DNA of 64,000 nt, taken from the NCBI GenBank assembly GCA_964454015.1, contig CAYVQF010000012.1, forward strand, positions 36,072-100,071, given 5' to 3'. Below are positions 51,382 through 60,340 of this stretch, one piece after another. Position numbers and translations under genes: made by a program. This stretch comes from CAYVQF01 sp964454015. Lineage in GTDB: Bacteria > Myxococcota_A > Bradymonadia > UBA4248. How positions within the stretch are numbered: the first letter of the stretch is position 1; each line of letters begins with the position of its first letter. The notes beneath the pieces are model-generated. The model did not search any database. It was not told where the DNA came from and worked only from the letters and a program-made list of their open reading frames with translations.

Positions 51382-51483
51382 AGCAACTCCTTGTGACGGG
51401 GTGTTGGGGGCTGCGTTCCCCTCCCTGGTGTACAGCCCCTGGTGGCGCGTCCTCCCTGACACGGCGCGCTCTCGCCCCCAGGC

Positions 51484-51993
51484 CTAGCTGCTCAAGTCAG
51501 CCAGGCCCCATTCGATCTCTTGCAGGTCATTGCTGATGCTGGCGTAAAAGGGAGACCACCCATCGTCCATCGCGGGGGAGGGGGTGGTGAAGGTGTTGAG
51601 CTTGGCGAAAATGGCCTGGACGGTGTCGCGCATTTTGTCGATGCGTACCCGGTAGGGATCGTGGGCCTGCGCACCTGATTCGATAGCGCTGGCCACTAAG
51701 GCGTCGAGCTGGGTGGACCAGGTCTGGAGCTGTTGCTCCAGGGCGTTGCTCTGGGCTTCGCGCCGCGCTGCGGCTAACAGCACCTCCTTTTGGTGCTCCT
51801 CCCGGGCGAGCTCCTCCTTGGCTTCTGTGGCCTCGCGTTTTTCTGTGGCGCGGTGCTCCTTCTCTAGCTGTTTCGTTTCCTTCTCCAGAGCTTTGGCCTC
51901 GCGCAGCTCACGCTTGGCATCGGCGTCGTTGGGTACTGTCGGGTTGGGTGTCGTGGGCTTCGTGTCTTGTTCGTTGGTCTGCTTATTGTCCAT
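51484..51993 (-). CDS. Soluble coiled-coil protein, unknown function
   Basis: 169 residues from ATG 51993, AGAGGA 5 nt upstream; the frame stays open to 52377 only as antisense of the OmpA gene. The first 25 residues are Asn/Thr/Pro-rich. Residues about 27-90 are a strongly charged coiled coil (ELREAKALEKETKQLEKEHR, then TEKREATEAKEELAREEHQK). The rest is a helical, less charged domain ending in DLQEIEWGLADLSS. There is no signal or membrane helix. It lies just 46 bp downstream of the OmpA lipoprotein gene, in the same direction, which suggests joint expression with the envelope lipoproteins. Confidence 0.6.
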   Translation of the reverse strand: MDNKQTNEQDTKPTTPNPTVPNDADAKRELREAKALEKETKQLEKEHRATEKREATEAKEELAREEHQKEVLLAAARREAQSNALEQQLQTWSTQLDALVASAIESGAQAHDPYRVRIDKMRDTVQAIFAKLNTFTTPSPAMDDGWSPFYASISNDLQEIEWGLADLSS

Positions 51994-52039
51994 GGTATCC
52001 TCTTTGTTTACAAGGTCAGGTGTTGTGCAGTAGGGGCGC

Positions 52040-52927
52040 TCAGCGCGAGGCCGTGACCTCTCGTTGGATGATGATTTCGACGCGTCTGTTGTTGGCGCGT
52101 CCTTCGGTGCTGTCGTTATTGGCCACGGGCACCGCCTCCCCAATGCCCCGGGCGATGATATGGCTAGGGTCGTAGCCGCGCTGGACGAGGTAGGTGCGAA
52201 CCGCTTCGGCTCTGTGCTGCGAGAGGACGAGGTTATCCTGATCCGTGCCTTGGGAGTCGGTGTGTCCTTCGATGACGAGCTTGCGCTTGGGGTTCTCCAA
52301 GAGCACTGCGGCGACCGCGCTGAGTCGCGTCTGAGCCTCAGGGGAGAGGGTCCATTTGGCCGAAGTGAAGAGGACACTACCCGAGAGCGTGATGACCACG
52401 CCGCGCTCTTCTTCCTTGACCGCTGCCAGCTCAGCGAGGGCCAGCATGGCTGCGGCGGCGCGTTTTTCTGCGGCGATGCGCGCCTGCTGCTCGAGGGCGA
52501 GCTGGTCTGCGGTCAGCGCCCCGGAGAGCTCAGACTGGGCAAGCGCGCTCTGCGATGTCTCGAGATCGCGCTTGGATTTGGCGACGATCTCAGTCTGGGT
52601 GCTCTCGAAGGTCTGTTGGGAAGCTGCCTGGCTCTTGCGTTCCATGGCGATGGAGGCCGTAGCTTCAGCAAGCTGTGCCTTGCGCTGGGCGACATAGGCG
52701 AGGTCTCTGGTCTTGAAGGAGGCGCCATCGGCGTCGAAAGATTTCTCTGCTTGCTTCAAGGCGGTGCTGGCGATGTGCAGCTCTGCCGGTGCGAGCTGGG
52801 AGGCGTCGCCGCTGGCGGCGCGCTTAAAGGCGATGCGGGCGTCGGCTAGCTCAGCCGGGATAGTGGCGGCGCAGCTCGCGAGCACACCTAGGGTAGCGAG
52901 GAGGAGCAATAAGGTGAGTTTTTTCAT
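52040..52927 (-). CDS. OmpA-family lipoprotein with DUF4398 domain
   Basis: 295 residues from ATG 52927, AGGA 8 nt upstream. The lipobox is VLASC, giving Cys19. Residues about 25-90 are a DUF4398 domain (helical, with ADARIAFKRAASGDASQLAP). A long Ala/Gln/Lys-rich helix follows, and the C-terminal part is an OmpA domain that binds peptidoglycan: LTLSP-type SPEAQTRLSAVAAVL, then LVIEGHTDSQGTDQDNLVLS, with the key Asp/Arg pair in GHTD and NNRRVEI. It should anchor the outer membrane to the wall. The gene is 16 bp from the end of the DUF4398 lipoprotein gene upstream, so the two are one operon. Confidence 0.88.
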   Translation of the reverse strand: MKKLTLLLLLATLGVLASCAATIPAELADARIAFKRAASGDASQLAPAELHIASTALKQAEKSFDADGASFKTRDLAYVAQRKAQLAEATASIAMERKSQAASQQTFESTQTEIVAKSKRDLETSQSALAQSELSGALTADQLALEQQARIAAEKRAAAAMLALAELAAVKEEERGVVITLSGSVLFTSAKWTLSPEAQTRLSAVAAVLLENPKRKLVIEGHTDSQGTDQDNLVLSQHRAEAVRTYLVQRGYDPSHIIARGIGEAVPVANNDSTEGRANNRRVEIIIQREVTASR

Positions 52928-52943
52928 GGGATCGTCCTAGAAA

Positions 52944-53330
52944 TTAGTTTCTGTTTAAAGGGGTGACGTTGTCGAGGCGAAGTTGGCGGACACGTTCAAC
53001 GGCCGCCAAGGAATCTCTCTTCTCGCTGTCTTCCCGGGAGAGGGCGACGGCCAGCTCGGCGTCGGCCTCGGCTCGGCCCAACATGGAGGCAGCGCGATCG
53101 CTCTCGCCGTCTTTGGCGAGTTTTTGCGCCCGTTCTAGTCCCTCCCGGGCGAGCTGGAGGTAGAGCGAGGCTTGGGGGACGCCTGCCGCACCGACCTCTT
53201 CAGCGGCACGGATGCCTGAGGTGGAGGCCTCTGTTCGCAGCGGCGCGCTGGCGCAGCCGAGGGCCCAGAGGCCGACGGCGCTGATGAGGATAAATGTGAC
53301 ATAAGTCGCAGATAGACCGTGTTCTCTCAT
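52944..53330 (-). CDS. DUF4398 lipoprotein
   Basis: 128 residues from ATG 53330, GAGAAG upstream. The lipobox is LWALGC, giving Cys26. The mature protein is a helical DUF4398 domain (AAEEVGAAGVPQASLYLQLA, then GLERAQKLAKDGESDRAASM). DUF4398 lipoproteins are often paired with OmpA-DUF4398 proteins, as here: the next gene begins 16 bp after its stop. It is the first gene of the small-gene run. Confidence 0.82.
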   Translation of the reverse strand: MREHGLSATYVTFILISAVGLWALGCASAPLRTEASTSGIRAAEEVGAAGVPQASLYLQLAREGLERAQKLAKDGESDRAASMLGRAEADAELAVALSREDSEKRDSLAAVERVRQLRLDNVTPLNRN

Positions 53331-53939
53331 GATTTCTTCTCACTATTGGGTCTTGTCATTGGCAAAGTGCCGACAAGACGCGGGGACGGGACGCTGATGG
53401 CGAACGGGCAGAGGTCGCCTTCTGGGATTCTTGGCGAAGGACCGACAAGACGCGGGGATGGGACGCCGAGGGCAGACGGGCAGAGGCCGCCTTGCGGGAT
53501 TCGTCTCCTTGGAGACGGCGGTTTTCTTGTCGAGGTGAGCCGTTGCTAGTGGTTCAGAACGAGCGAGATGAGAACCCCCTATGAGTAAGCATTGTGAACT
53601 GCTTAACAAGGGGCGATTGCAGATAGCGGTCGATTTGTTGCTGCAGCGGTCTCCACCCAGACGGTTCTGACCAGCGAACTCGGTGTTAACGGTGTGATGT
53701 TAGGGTAGTCTCCCGACCTCCACTTCAAGCCTGCTAAGGGCGCTGCGTCGCCGCTGCGCGCCGTCTGACTTGGCGCTGATGGCGCCACGCGAATCTGGCT
53801 GCGGCGCAGGTAAGGTCCATCGACTTGGCCCCGCGGCCTGTGCTATGGGCTCATGGCCCGGCGGCGGCGGGCCTACCTAGGTAGGCGCGGCGCGCCCAGG
53901 CGCCCTTTCGTATCTTTCATTTTCACTCGATGGTCTGTC
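53331..53939. other. Intergenic region with a 72-bp direct repeat and a hairpin
   Basis: 609 bp between the divergently read DUF4398 gene and the AbgT-type transporter gene. The left part holds the direct repeat (53370-53502). At 53502-53517, CGTCTCC-tt-GGAGACG is a 7-bp hairpin followed by GCGGTTTTCTT, which would suit a terminator on the plus strand, although no plus-strand gene precedes it. The right part (53600-53900) shows no gene or promoter that I can defend. Confidence 0.5.
53370..53502. repeat. Imperfect direct repeat, period 72 bp, two copies
   Basis: CCGACAAGACGCGGGGAYGG begins at 53370 and again at 53442, followed in both by GACGCYGA-x-GG-x-GGGCAGAGGYCGCCTT and a GGATTC end. The copies are about 85 % identical by eye. 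They lie upstream of the DUF4398 gene and could act as operator-like or simply duplicated spacer sequence. Confidence 0.7.
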
Positions 53940-55589
53940 ATGAAGAAGAAGCCAAGTCGACGCAGCGCCTCCTCGCCGACCGCCGCCGCGCCGCCGCGCG
54001 CCACCGAGAGCACCGCAGAGGCGTCATCTGATGCTGCGGCTGGGTCCAAGACGTCCACGGCGCAACCGTCGCCCCAGGGCGGGCGCGGCCTCCTGCGCTG
54101 GATCGAGGACTTGGGCAACAAGCTGCCGCACCCCTTCTGGCTCTTCGTCTGGATCTGTCTCATCGTCGTGGGGGTGAGCGCCCTCACGGCGGCCTTGGAG
54201 GTCGGCGCGACTCACCCCGAGACGGGGCAGGAGATCAGCGCGCGCAGCCTAGTGACCGGCGACGGCCTGCGCTGGTTTCTCGAGGAGATGGTCACCAACT
54301 TCGCCCACTTCGCCCCCTTCGGCCTGGTCCTGGTCATGCTGATGGGCGTCTCCGTCTCAGAGCGCAGCGGCCTGCTGGCCGTGCTCATGCGCAGCATCGC
54401 CTTCTCCGTGCCCAAACGCATCGTCCTGCCGGTCATTTTCATCATCGGCGCCTGCGGCAACATCGGCTCCGACGCGGGGATCGTCGTGGTGCCGCCCATC
54501 GCGGCGCTGATCTTCTCCCAGATGGGCATGCACCCCATCGCGGGGCTCATCGCCGGCTATGCCGGCGCGACGGCGGGCTTCACGGCCAACTTCTTCATCG
54601 CCGGCACGGACGTCCTGCTCGCCGGGATCAGCACCCAGATCACCAGCAAGCTGCCCGTGCCCATCGAGGTGAGCGCCACGTCCAACTGGTACTTCATGAT
54701 CGTCTCGACCCTCCTCCTGGGGCTGTGCGGCGCCTTCATCGTCAAGCGCTTCACCCTCCCGCGCTGCCAAGGCTTCGCCATCGAGGGGCAGCTCGAGGCG
54801 CCCATCAAAGACGGCAAGCTGAGCCCGGCAGAGCGGCGCGGCCTGGTCCACGCCGGGATCGCCTTCGGGCTGCTGGTAGCCCTCATCGTGCTCCTGGTGC
54901 TGCCCGCCGGAGCACCGCTGCGCAATCAAGAGACGGGCGGCCTCGTGCCCTCGCCCTTTTTGCGGGGCCTCATCCCCATCCTCTTCTTTGCCTTCGCCAT
55001 CCCAGGCTACTTCTACGGCCGGGCCACGGGCAGCCTCAGCGGGGCCAAGGACGTCCTCAAGGCCATGGAGCACGGGATGAAAGAGCTCTCGGGCTACATC
55101 GTGCTGATGCTGGTGGTGGCCCAGTTCATCAACATCTTCAGTTGGTCGCGCCTGGACACCATCCTGGCCATCGGCGGGGCGGATCTCCTCGAATCCACGG
55201 GCCTGACGGGCCCCTTCATGTTCTTCCTCTTCATGACCCTCATCGCCATCCTGAACATCTTCCTCGGCAGCGGCTCCGCCAAGTGGGCCATCTTCGCCCC
55301 CATCTTCATCCCCATGTTGGCCCAGCTCGGCTACAGCCCGGCCTTCGTCCAGCTCATGTACCGCATTGGCGACTCCATCACCAACTGCGTCTCGCCCCTC
55401 TACGTCTACTTCCCCCTCTTGTTGGGCTGGGTGCACCGCTACAACAAAAACATCGGCATCGGGACCATCCTCTCCCTGCTCCTCCCCTACGCGGTCATCC
55501 TCTTCCTGATGTGGGCGGCCTTGCTCTTCCTTTGGTACGGCCTGAATTTGCCCATTGGGGTCGGCGAGGGCATCTACCTGGCGGAGTAG
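53940..55589 (+). CDS. abgT: AbgT-family transporter (p-aminobenzoyl-glutamate / antimetabolite type)
   Basis: 549 residues from ATG 53940; an in-frame ATG at 53853 would add a basic stretch and is rejected. After a Ser/Thr/Ala-rich cytoplasmic tail to about residue 45, the AbgT pattern starts: WIEDLGNKLPHPFWLFVW (about 50-68), FGLVLVMLMGVSVSERSGLL, GACGNIGSDAGIVVVPPIAA and GYAGATAGFTANFFIAGTDV. The C-terminal half has GSGSAKWAIFAPIFIPML and YSPAFVQLMYRIGDSITNCV. Family members are proton- or sodium-coupled exporters or importers of p-aminobenzoyl-glutamate and sulfonamides; E. coli AbgT is 508 residues. The gene stands alone on the plus strand. Confidence 0.92.
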   Translation: MKKKPSRRSASSPTAAAPPRATESTAEASSDAAAGSKTSTAQPSPQGGRGLLRWIEDLGNKLPHPFWLFVWICLIVVGVSALTAALEVGATHPETGQEISARSLVTGDGLRWFLEEMVTNFAHFAPFGLVLVMLMGVSVSERSGLLAVLMRSIAFSVPKRIVLPVIFIIGACGNIGSDAGIVVVPPIAALIFSQMGMHPIAGLIAGYAGATAGFTANFFIAGTDVLLAGISTQITSKLPVPIEVSATSNWYFMIVSTLLLGLCGAFIVKRFTLPRCQGFAIEGQLEAPIKDGKLSPAERRGLVHAGIAFGLLVALIVLLVLPAGAPLRNQETGGLVPSPFLRGLIPILFFAFAIPGYFYGRATGSLSGAKDVLKAMEHGMKELSGYIVLMLVVAQFINIFSWSRLDTILAIGGADLLESTGLTGPFMFFLFMTLIAILNIFLGSGSAKWAIFAPIFIPMLAQLGYSPAFVQLMYRIGDSITNCVSPLYVYFPLLLGWVHRYNKNIGIGTILSLLLPYAVILFLMWAALLFLWYGLNLPIGVGEGIYLAE

Positions 55590-55633
55590 CCCCGGGCCGG
55601 GGCCCACGGGGTGGCTGGGGGGCTGGGTTAGTC

Positions 55634-55734
55634 TGGGATCCACCTCCGTCAGGCGTGCGCTCTCTGGGGCCGCGGTGGCGGCGGGGGTCTCATCTCGGCG
55701 CAGCCGAGGGGGCGCCCCAGGCAGGTGGATCCCA
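55634..55734. repeat. R3 copies forming an inverted pair between convergent genes
   Basis: TGGGATCCACCT (55634-55645) and AGGTGGATCCCA (55723-55734) are exact 12-bp inverted repeats 77 bp apart. The left arm is followed after a few bases by GGCGTGCGC, as in other R3 copies. They lie between the stop of the AbgT gene (55589) and the stop of the next minus-strand gene (55740), so they could form a long hairpin in both convergent transcripts. Confidence 0.7.
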
Positions 55735-55739
55735 AGGCG

Positions 55740-57245
55740 TCATGGCCATGGGCTCGTTAGCTGGCGCGCCTCGTGTCCCTTGCCTTCGAAGGTGGCCTCT
55801 GCGGAAAAGCCGCGCACCGTCGCTGCGATGGGCGGGTGGAAATCGAACGCCGCCAATCCCCGACCCCTGCCGTGCCAATGATAGCGCCCGGGCTCGCTGC
55901 GCTGGGTCGTGCCGTCGCTGAGGTGAGCCAGCGCCACGATCTGGCGCATCTGCTGCGGATGACCTGAGGGCAGGGCGTAGCGGAAGCCAAAATCGAGGGT
56001 CGTCGCCGGGAGCGCTTGGCGCGGTCCCGGTTGCATGACCAGCATGGGGAGGCGCTCGCCGCGCGGCAGGCTGGCGAAGAGAGCGGCCCAAGGGTCTCCG
56101 TCGCTGCTGGACTTGCGGCGGGCGTCGATGTTGGATAAGCCCTGGGCGATGGCCACTCGCACGTGCCCGTCGGCGTTCTCAGCCGCGGCTTCTGCCAAGC
56201 GTTTGCGCGCGTCGCTGCGATGCTGATCACACTTGCTCAGGGCCTCCAGGGTGGTGACGGCGGCGACAGCGACCCAGGTCTCGTGGCGCGCGGCGAGCTC
56301 GGCCAGGGTGTCGAGGTCCGTGTCCTCGATGACGTCGCAAGCGGTCAGGGCCATGGTGCTGACGGCCGCCGCCCGGGAGGACGTGGGCTGGCTCGGGTCC
56401 AGCGCGGTGGCGCGCAGGAAGTCCAGGCGCGCGCCCACCAAGGTGGCGCGCAGCGACGACAGGTGGCGGTGGCGCAGCGGGTAGGCGAGGTCGCGTCCCA
56501 TGGCGTCGACGAAGGCCGCGTGGTCATCGCTGGCGGCGATGGCGGCGATGAGCGCCTCGGCGAGGGCGTTGCGGTAGGTGCCTGGGACCAGGTGGCGCAT
56601 CGGCGGTGGAAAAGTCCGGCGTGGCGGGAGCAAAGCCAGCAGCGCCTGGCGCTGGGCGGGTCCCTCTTCCAGGGCCAGGGCTTGGGACGCGGCAGTGGCG
56701 CGCGAGGCCGCAGCCGTCAGGGCCGCTTCGAGCTCCCGCGGGGGGAGACCGCGCTCGGGGCGCTCCCAGCCCAGCACATCGTCGGGATCGTGCCCGAGGG
56801 CCACGGCCACATAAGGCCCGGGGTTGTTCTCCTGGACCAGGCGGTAGCTCTGATCGCCGTCCACTAGCAACATGCCGCCGCTCACGGGCACGCGGATCCC
56901 GGCGTGGTCAGGATGGGGGGGGCGCAGAAAGAGCACCGCCTGCTCGGGCGCGGGCGTATCCAGCCGCCACGCGGGCGCCAAGTCGATGACCTGCAGGGTC
57001 GCGTCGCGCGGCCCTTCCCCTTTGAGGACCTGGCGCACGTGGAAGGTGCGCGTCGGCGGTGTCCCCTCGTGCTGGGGGCCAGCCTCGGCCACGACGATGA
57101 GGTCGGCCAAGAAAAAGAGGGAGGCCAGGTCATGGTGGGACATCTGCGCGCCCTGCGCTGGGTTCCAGCGCCCCAGGGCCAGCGTCGCCACCGAGACGAC
57201 GAGCAGAGCGTAGGATAAAGAGATCGCATGTGTTTTCATCATCAT
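55740..57245 (-). CDS. Exported protein with an N-terminal beta domain and a HEAT-like helical repeat region
   Basis: 501 residues from ATG 57245 (three Met codons in a row; GAGG lies 5 nt upstream of the first). The signal peptide runs to about residue 33 (SYALLVVSVATLALG, then GAQ-M). The first domain (about 35-160) contains FLADLIVVAEAG, RTFHVRQVLKGEG and QAVLFLRPP, the same layout as the small protein at 39083. The middle (about 175-410) is Ala/Leu-rich helices with LSSLRATLVGARLDFLRATA and LAELAARHETWVAVAAVTTL, resembling HEAT-type repeats. The C-terminal part is beta-rich with GRYHWHGRGRGLAAFDFHPP. No catalytic residue was assigned. It is convergent with the AbgT gene, 150 bp away. Confidence 0.65.
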   Translation of the reverse strand: MMMKTHAISLSYALLVVSVATLALGRWNPAQGAQMSHHDLASLFFLADLIVVAEAGPQHEGTPPTRTFHVRQVLKGEGPRDATLQVIDLAPAWRLDTPAPEQAVLFLRPPHPDHAGIRVPVSGGMLLVDGDQSYRLVQENNPGPYVAVALGHDPDDVLGWERPERGLPPRELEAALTAAASRATAASQALALEEGPAQRQALLALLPPRRTFPPPMRHLVPGTYRNALAEALIAAIAASDDHAAFVDAMGRDLAYPLRHRHLSSLRATLVGARLDFLRATALDPSQPTSSRAAAVSTMALTACDVIEDTDLDTLAELAARHETWVAVAAVTTLEALSKCDQHRSDARKRLAEAAAENADGHVRVAIAQGLSNIDARRKSSSDGDPWAALFASLPRGERLPMLVMQPGPRQALPATTLDFGFRYALPSGHPQQMRQIVALAHLSDGTTQRSEPGRYHWHGRGRGLAAFDFHPPIAATVRGFSAEATFEGKGHEARQLTSPWP

Positions 57246-57668
57246 CTGACCTCGCCGTGGGCGGCGGTCGCTGGGCTGGCCCTGGGGCGCTGCGGCGCCC
57301 AGCCCGGCACGCCCGTCGTCGTTGCGTAGGGGGAGCTTAGCGGCAGGGTGGGGGTTAAACAAGGTGGCGTTGGCTATGTGCCGGCAGATTTGGCGCGGGC
57401 CTGACAGGGCTGGACCCGCGCGGCCACCTGCGCTTGGGCCGGTGGGCGTGGGGGCGTGGACCATTGCTGTGGGCGCCAGGCGGGACGCCGCGGTGGTCGC
57501 CCCACAACGCGTTTTGGGTGGCAGGGGGGAAGAGGAGCCCGACGCCGCTGGCCTGCGCTTGACTCAGGATGGGCGCTGCGTCTATTCACGGGGGCTGCCC
57601 GTTTGGGAGGTGAGTTCACTTGTGGCTGCCCGTTCGCAGGGCCCACGCCGATCCAAGAGCGTCGAGCG
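57246..57668. other. Divergent promoter region
   Basis: 423 bp between the starts of a minus-strand gene (57245) and a plus-strand gene (57669). It must hold both promoters. The long in-frame extension of the plus-strand gene (57456-57668) is rejected as coding. No repeat or clear promoter was recognised. Confidence 0.45.
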
Positions 57669-58685
57669 ATGCATGAGCCTTCTCGGTTGGGTGTGGTGTG
57701 TTGGGTGCTTTGTTGTGCGGGCTTCTGGCTCGCTGGGTGCAGGGGTGTGACCCAGGTGACGCCGCCGTGCGCGCCTTCGGGCGAGAGCGGCGGGACTTGC
57801 AACGCGTCCAGCCCTTGCGCGCGTGGCGCTGCGGCGGAGGGGGTGTCCTGCGACACGCCACCTCATCTTCCTGCTTGTGAGGTGGGCCGGGTCTGGGTCG
57901 CACCGAAGACGTGTGGCCCGGACCGGGTGCGGATCCCAGCATCAGGCGCGACGACGCGCTTCACCATGGGGCGGCCGGCGAGCGACGCTTGGGGCCATTT
58001 CAGCGAGCAGCCTGCGCACCAGGTGACCCTGAGTGCCTTTGCAATCGACCGCTATCCAGTGACGGCGGCCGCTTACCAGGCTTGTGTGGAGGCAGGGGGA
58101 TGTACGGCGCCCGATCGGGGCGACCCTTGCACCTACGGCGCCTTGGAGAAGTCGACTCACCCCATCAACTGTGTGGATTGGGATCAGGCCTCGGCCTACT
58201 GTGCTTGGGCCGGTGGGCGACTGCCCACGTCGGCAGAGTGGGAGCGCGCGGCGAAAGGCGAGAGCCCTCTTCGCTTTCCTTGGGGCCAGGATTGCCCGGC
58301 GTCGTGGGACGCGAGCTGTTCAGGCGCCGAGTGGACGCCGGCGACGGCCAAGGCCAACTGCGCGGAGGACCATTGCAATGATGGCTACGACCACACCTCG
58401 CCGGTCGATGCTTTCCCCGCAGGCCTTTCGCCCGATGGTCTCTACGACATGGTGGGGAACGTGTGGGAGTGGACGCGCGACGGGTGGCTGCGCACCTACA
58501 CCACGGAGAGCGTGACGAATCCCACGGGGCCGAAGAACGACGCGTACCGGGTGATCCGGGGTAGCAGTTGGCATTACGGCTCCTTCCGGCTGCGGGCCGC
58601 CCTCCGCTTTGCCGCCCCCCCGGGCAAGGGCCAGGCCAGCATCGGCTTCCGCTGCGCCGCTTCTCCTTCGGCCCAGGAGTTGTAA
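57669..58685 (+). CDS. Lipoprotein with a formylglycine-generating-enzyme-like (FGE/SUMF1) domain
   Basis: 338 residues from ATG 57669; the ribosome site is weak and the frame stays open upstream, but the signal peptide begins at this Met. The lipobox is FWLAGC (Cys24). A Cys/Ser/Pro-rich spacer with two or three Cys pairs follows to about residue 85. The FGE fold then runs to the end: FTMGRPASDAWG, HQVTLSAFAIDRYPVTAAAY, INCVDWDQASAYCAWAGGRL, PTSAEWERAAKGESPLRFPW, GLYDMVGNVWEWTRDGW, RVIRGSSWHYGSFRLRAALR and IGFRCA. The two Cys of true FGE cannot be pinned to the right places, so a non-oxidase role is likely. It is the second FGE-like lipoprotein in the window (the other at 40194). Confidence 0.82.
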   Translation: MHEPSRLGVVCWVLCCAGFWLAGCRGVTQVTPPCAPSGESGGTCNASSPCARGAAAEGVSCDTPPHLPACEVGRVWVAPKTCGPDRVRIPASGATTRFTMGRPASDAWGHFSEQPAHQVTLSAFAIDRYPVTAAAYQACVEAGGCTAPDRGDPCTYGALEKSTHPINCVDWDQASAYCAWAGGRLPTSAEWERAAKGESPLRFPWGQDCPASWDASCSGAEWTPATAKANCAEDHCNDGYDHTSPVDAFPAGLSPDGLYDMVGNVWEWTRDGWLRTYTTESVTNPTGPKNDAYRVIRGSSWHYGSFRLRAALRFAAPPGKGQASIGFRCAASPSAQEL

Positions 58686-58857
58686 GCCGGGTTGCCGTGA
58701 GGGCCGCCCTCAGACCGTTCGATGCTGTTGGAGATGCTTGGGCAGAAGCTGGGACAGGCGATCGAGGTGGGTGCGGGAGGCACCGCAAACATCGGCTTGT
58801 CCACTGGGGATTGGCGCATCCAGGACGATGTCAGGGATGGGGAGCGCAGGGTGCGTG

Positions 58858-59535
<678 letters not shown>

Positions 59536-59739
59536 GGCCTCTGTGCGGTTGGGGCTCTCCTCGGCGGAGAGGATGCTTTGCGAGGTATTGTTCTCGTGGT
59601 TGCCATCGAAGGCAATGCTTTTGGCGCCTGCCGGGTGGGAGAGCCGGGCCCGACGGTGGGCTGCGCGGGATGGGCCTGGGGTGTTGGGGAGTGAGCTGAG
59701 CGCGTCCAGGAAGGCCTGGTGGCAGTGACCCCAGCAAAA

Positions 59740-60339
59740 TGAGCCAACCGTTCGATTTGCTCTATCTTTAAAGGGGCAAGAAGTTGAACGATGCGCATAT
59801 CGCCCCTCGCCTGAGCGACACCGCTAGTTGCGCTGAGATCTGCTTCTGCCATCCAGTCGCTTGCGCGGCAGGAGACGACGAGGAGAACCCGATCCCATTG
59901 GAAATGGAGAGCACGTCGCAAATTTCGCAGTGCTTCTTTTTGAGTGGGATTCTGGAGTTTGACTTCATTGAGGGTAGCAAGAAAGAAAACGGCTACATCT
60001 CTGCTTTCTTTCCATGCGTGCAGTCGTACCTTCTCGTCGGGATCGAAGCATGGCACTAAAACGTTCTTAGCAATGTCAACAATTTCCAAGAAAAAAGGCG
60101 GAACGCCTCCGCTTCGGTACAATTTGGGTGCAAAGCTTGAACTCCGTTGTTTTCCCCGTTCCAGACTCGCCAAGGACAACGACGAAGGCATCCTCAAGCA
60201 GCGAATCCCATTCAACCCGAGCAGCGAAGAGCGTCCTATAAGGTGATGCAGCCCGATGCTCAGGGCCAACACTTTCGGGTACCGAGAGAAAGGTCCGGTT
60301 TAGAGCGAGGAGTTGGTCAATCCTTTGGGGATGCACCAT
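59740..60339 (-). pseudogene. Broken NACHT/STAND-like NTPase
   Basis: A minus-strand ATG at 60339 starts a frame with a Walker A motif, FVVVLGESGTGKTTEFKLCT, that stops at 60076 just after AFFLGNC. The next frame continues at once with FFLEIVDIAKNV, then a stretch with EVKLQNPTQKEALRNLRRAL and VLLVVSCRASDWMAEADLSA, as in NACHT-type NTPases. The break is at a TTTTTT run (about 60093). The Walker B position reads VFFLATLNEVKL, where family members have an acidic F-L-L-D-x-x-D-E, so the gene had also lost its catalytic acids. The frame loses similarity at about 59740, so the C-terminal two thirds are missing. It starts one base after the stop of hsdR, so it was the second gene of that unit. Confidence 0.65.
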
Positions 60340-60340
60340 C

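Noticed and set aside
53853..53939. Earlier start of the AbgT-type transporter
   Set aside because: It would add a basic Arg/Pro stretch; no ribosome site is near 53853, and the family length fits better from 53940.
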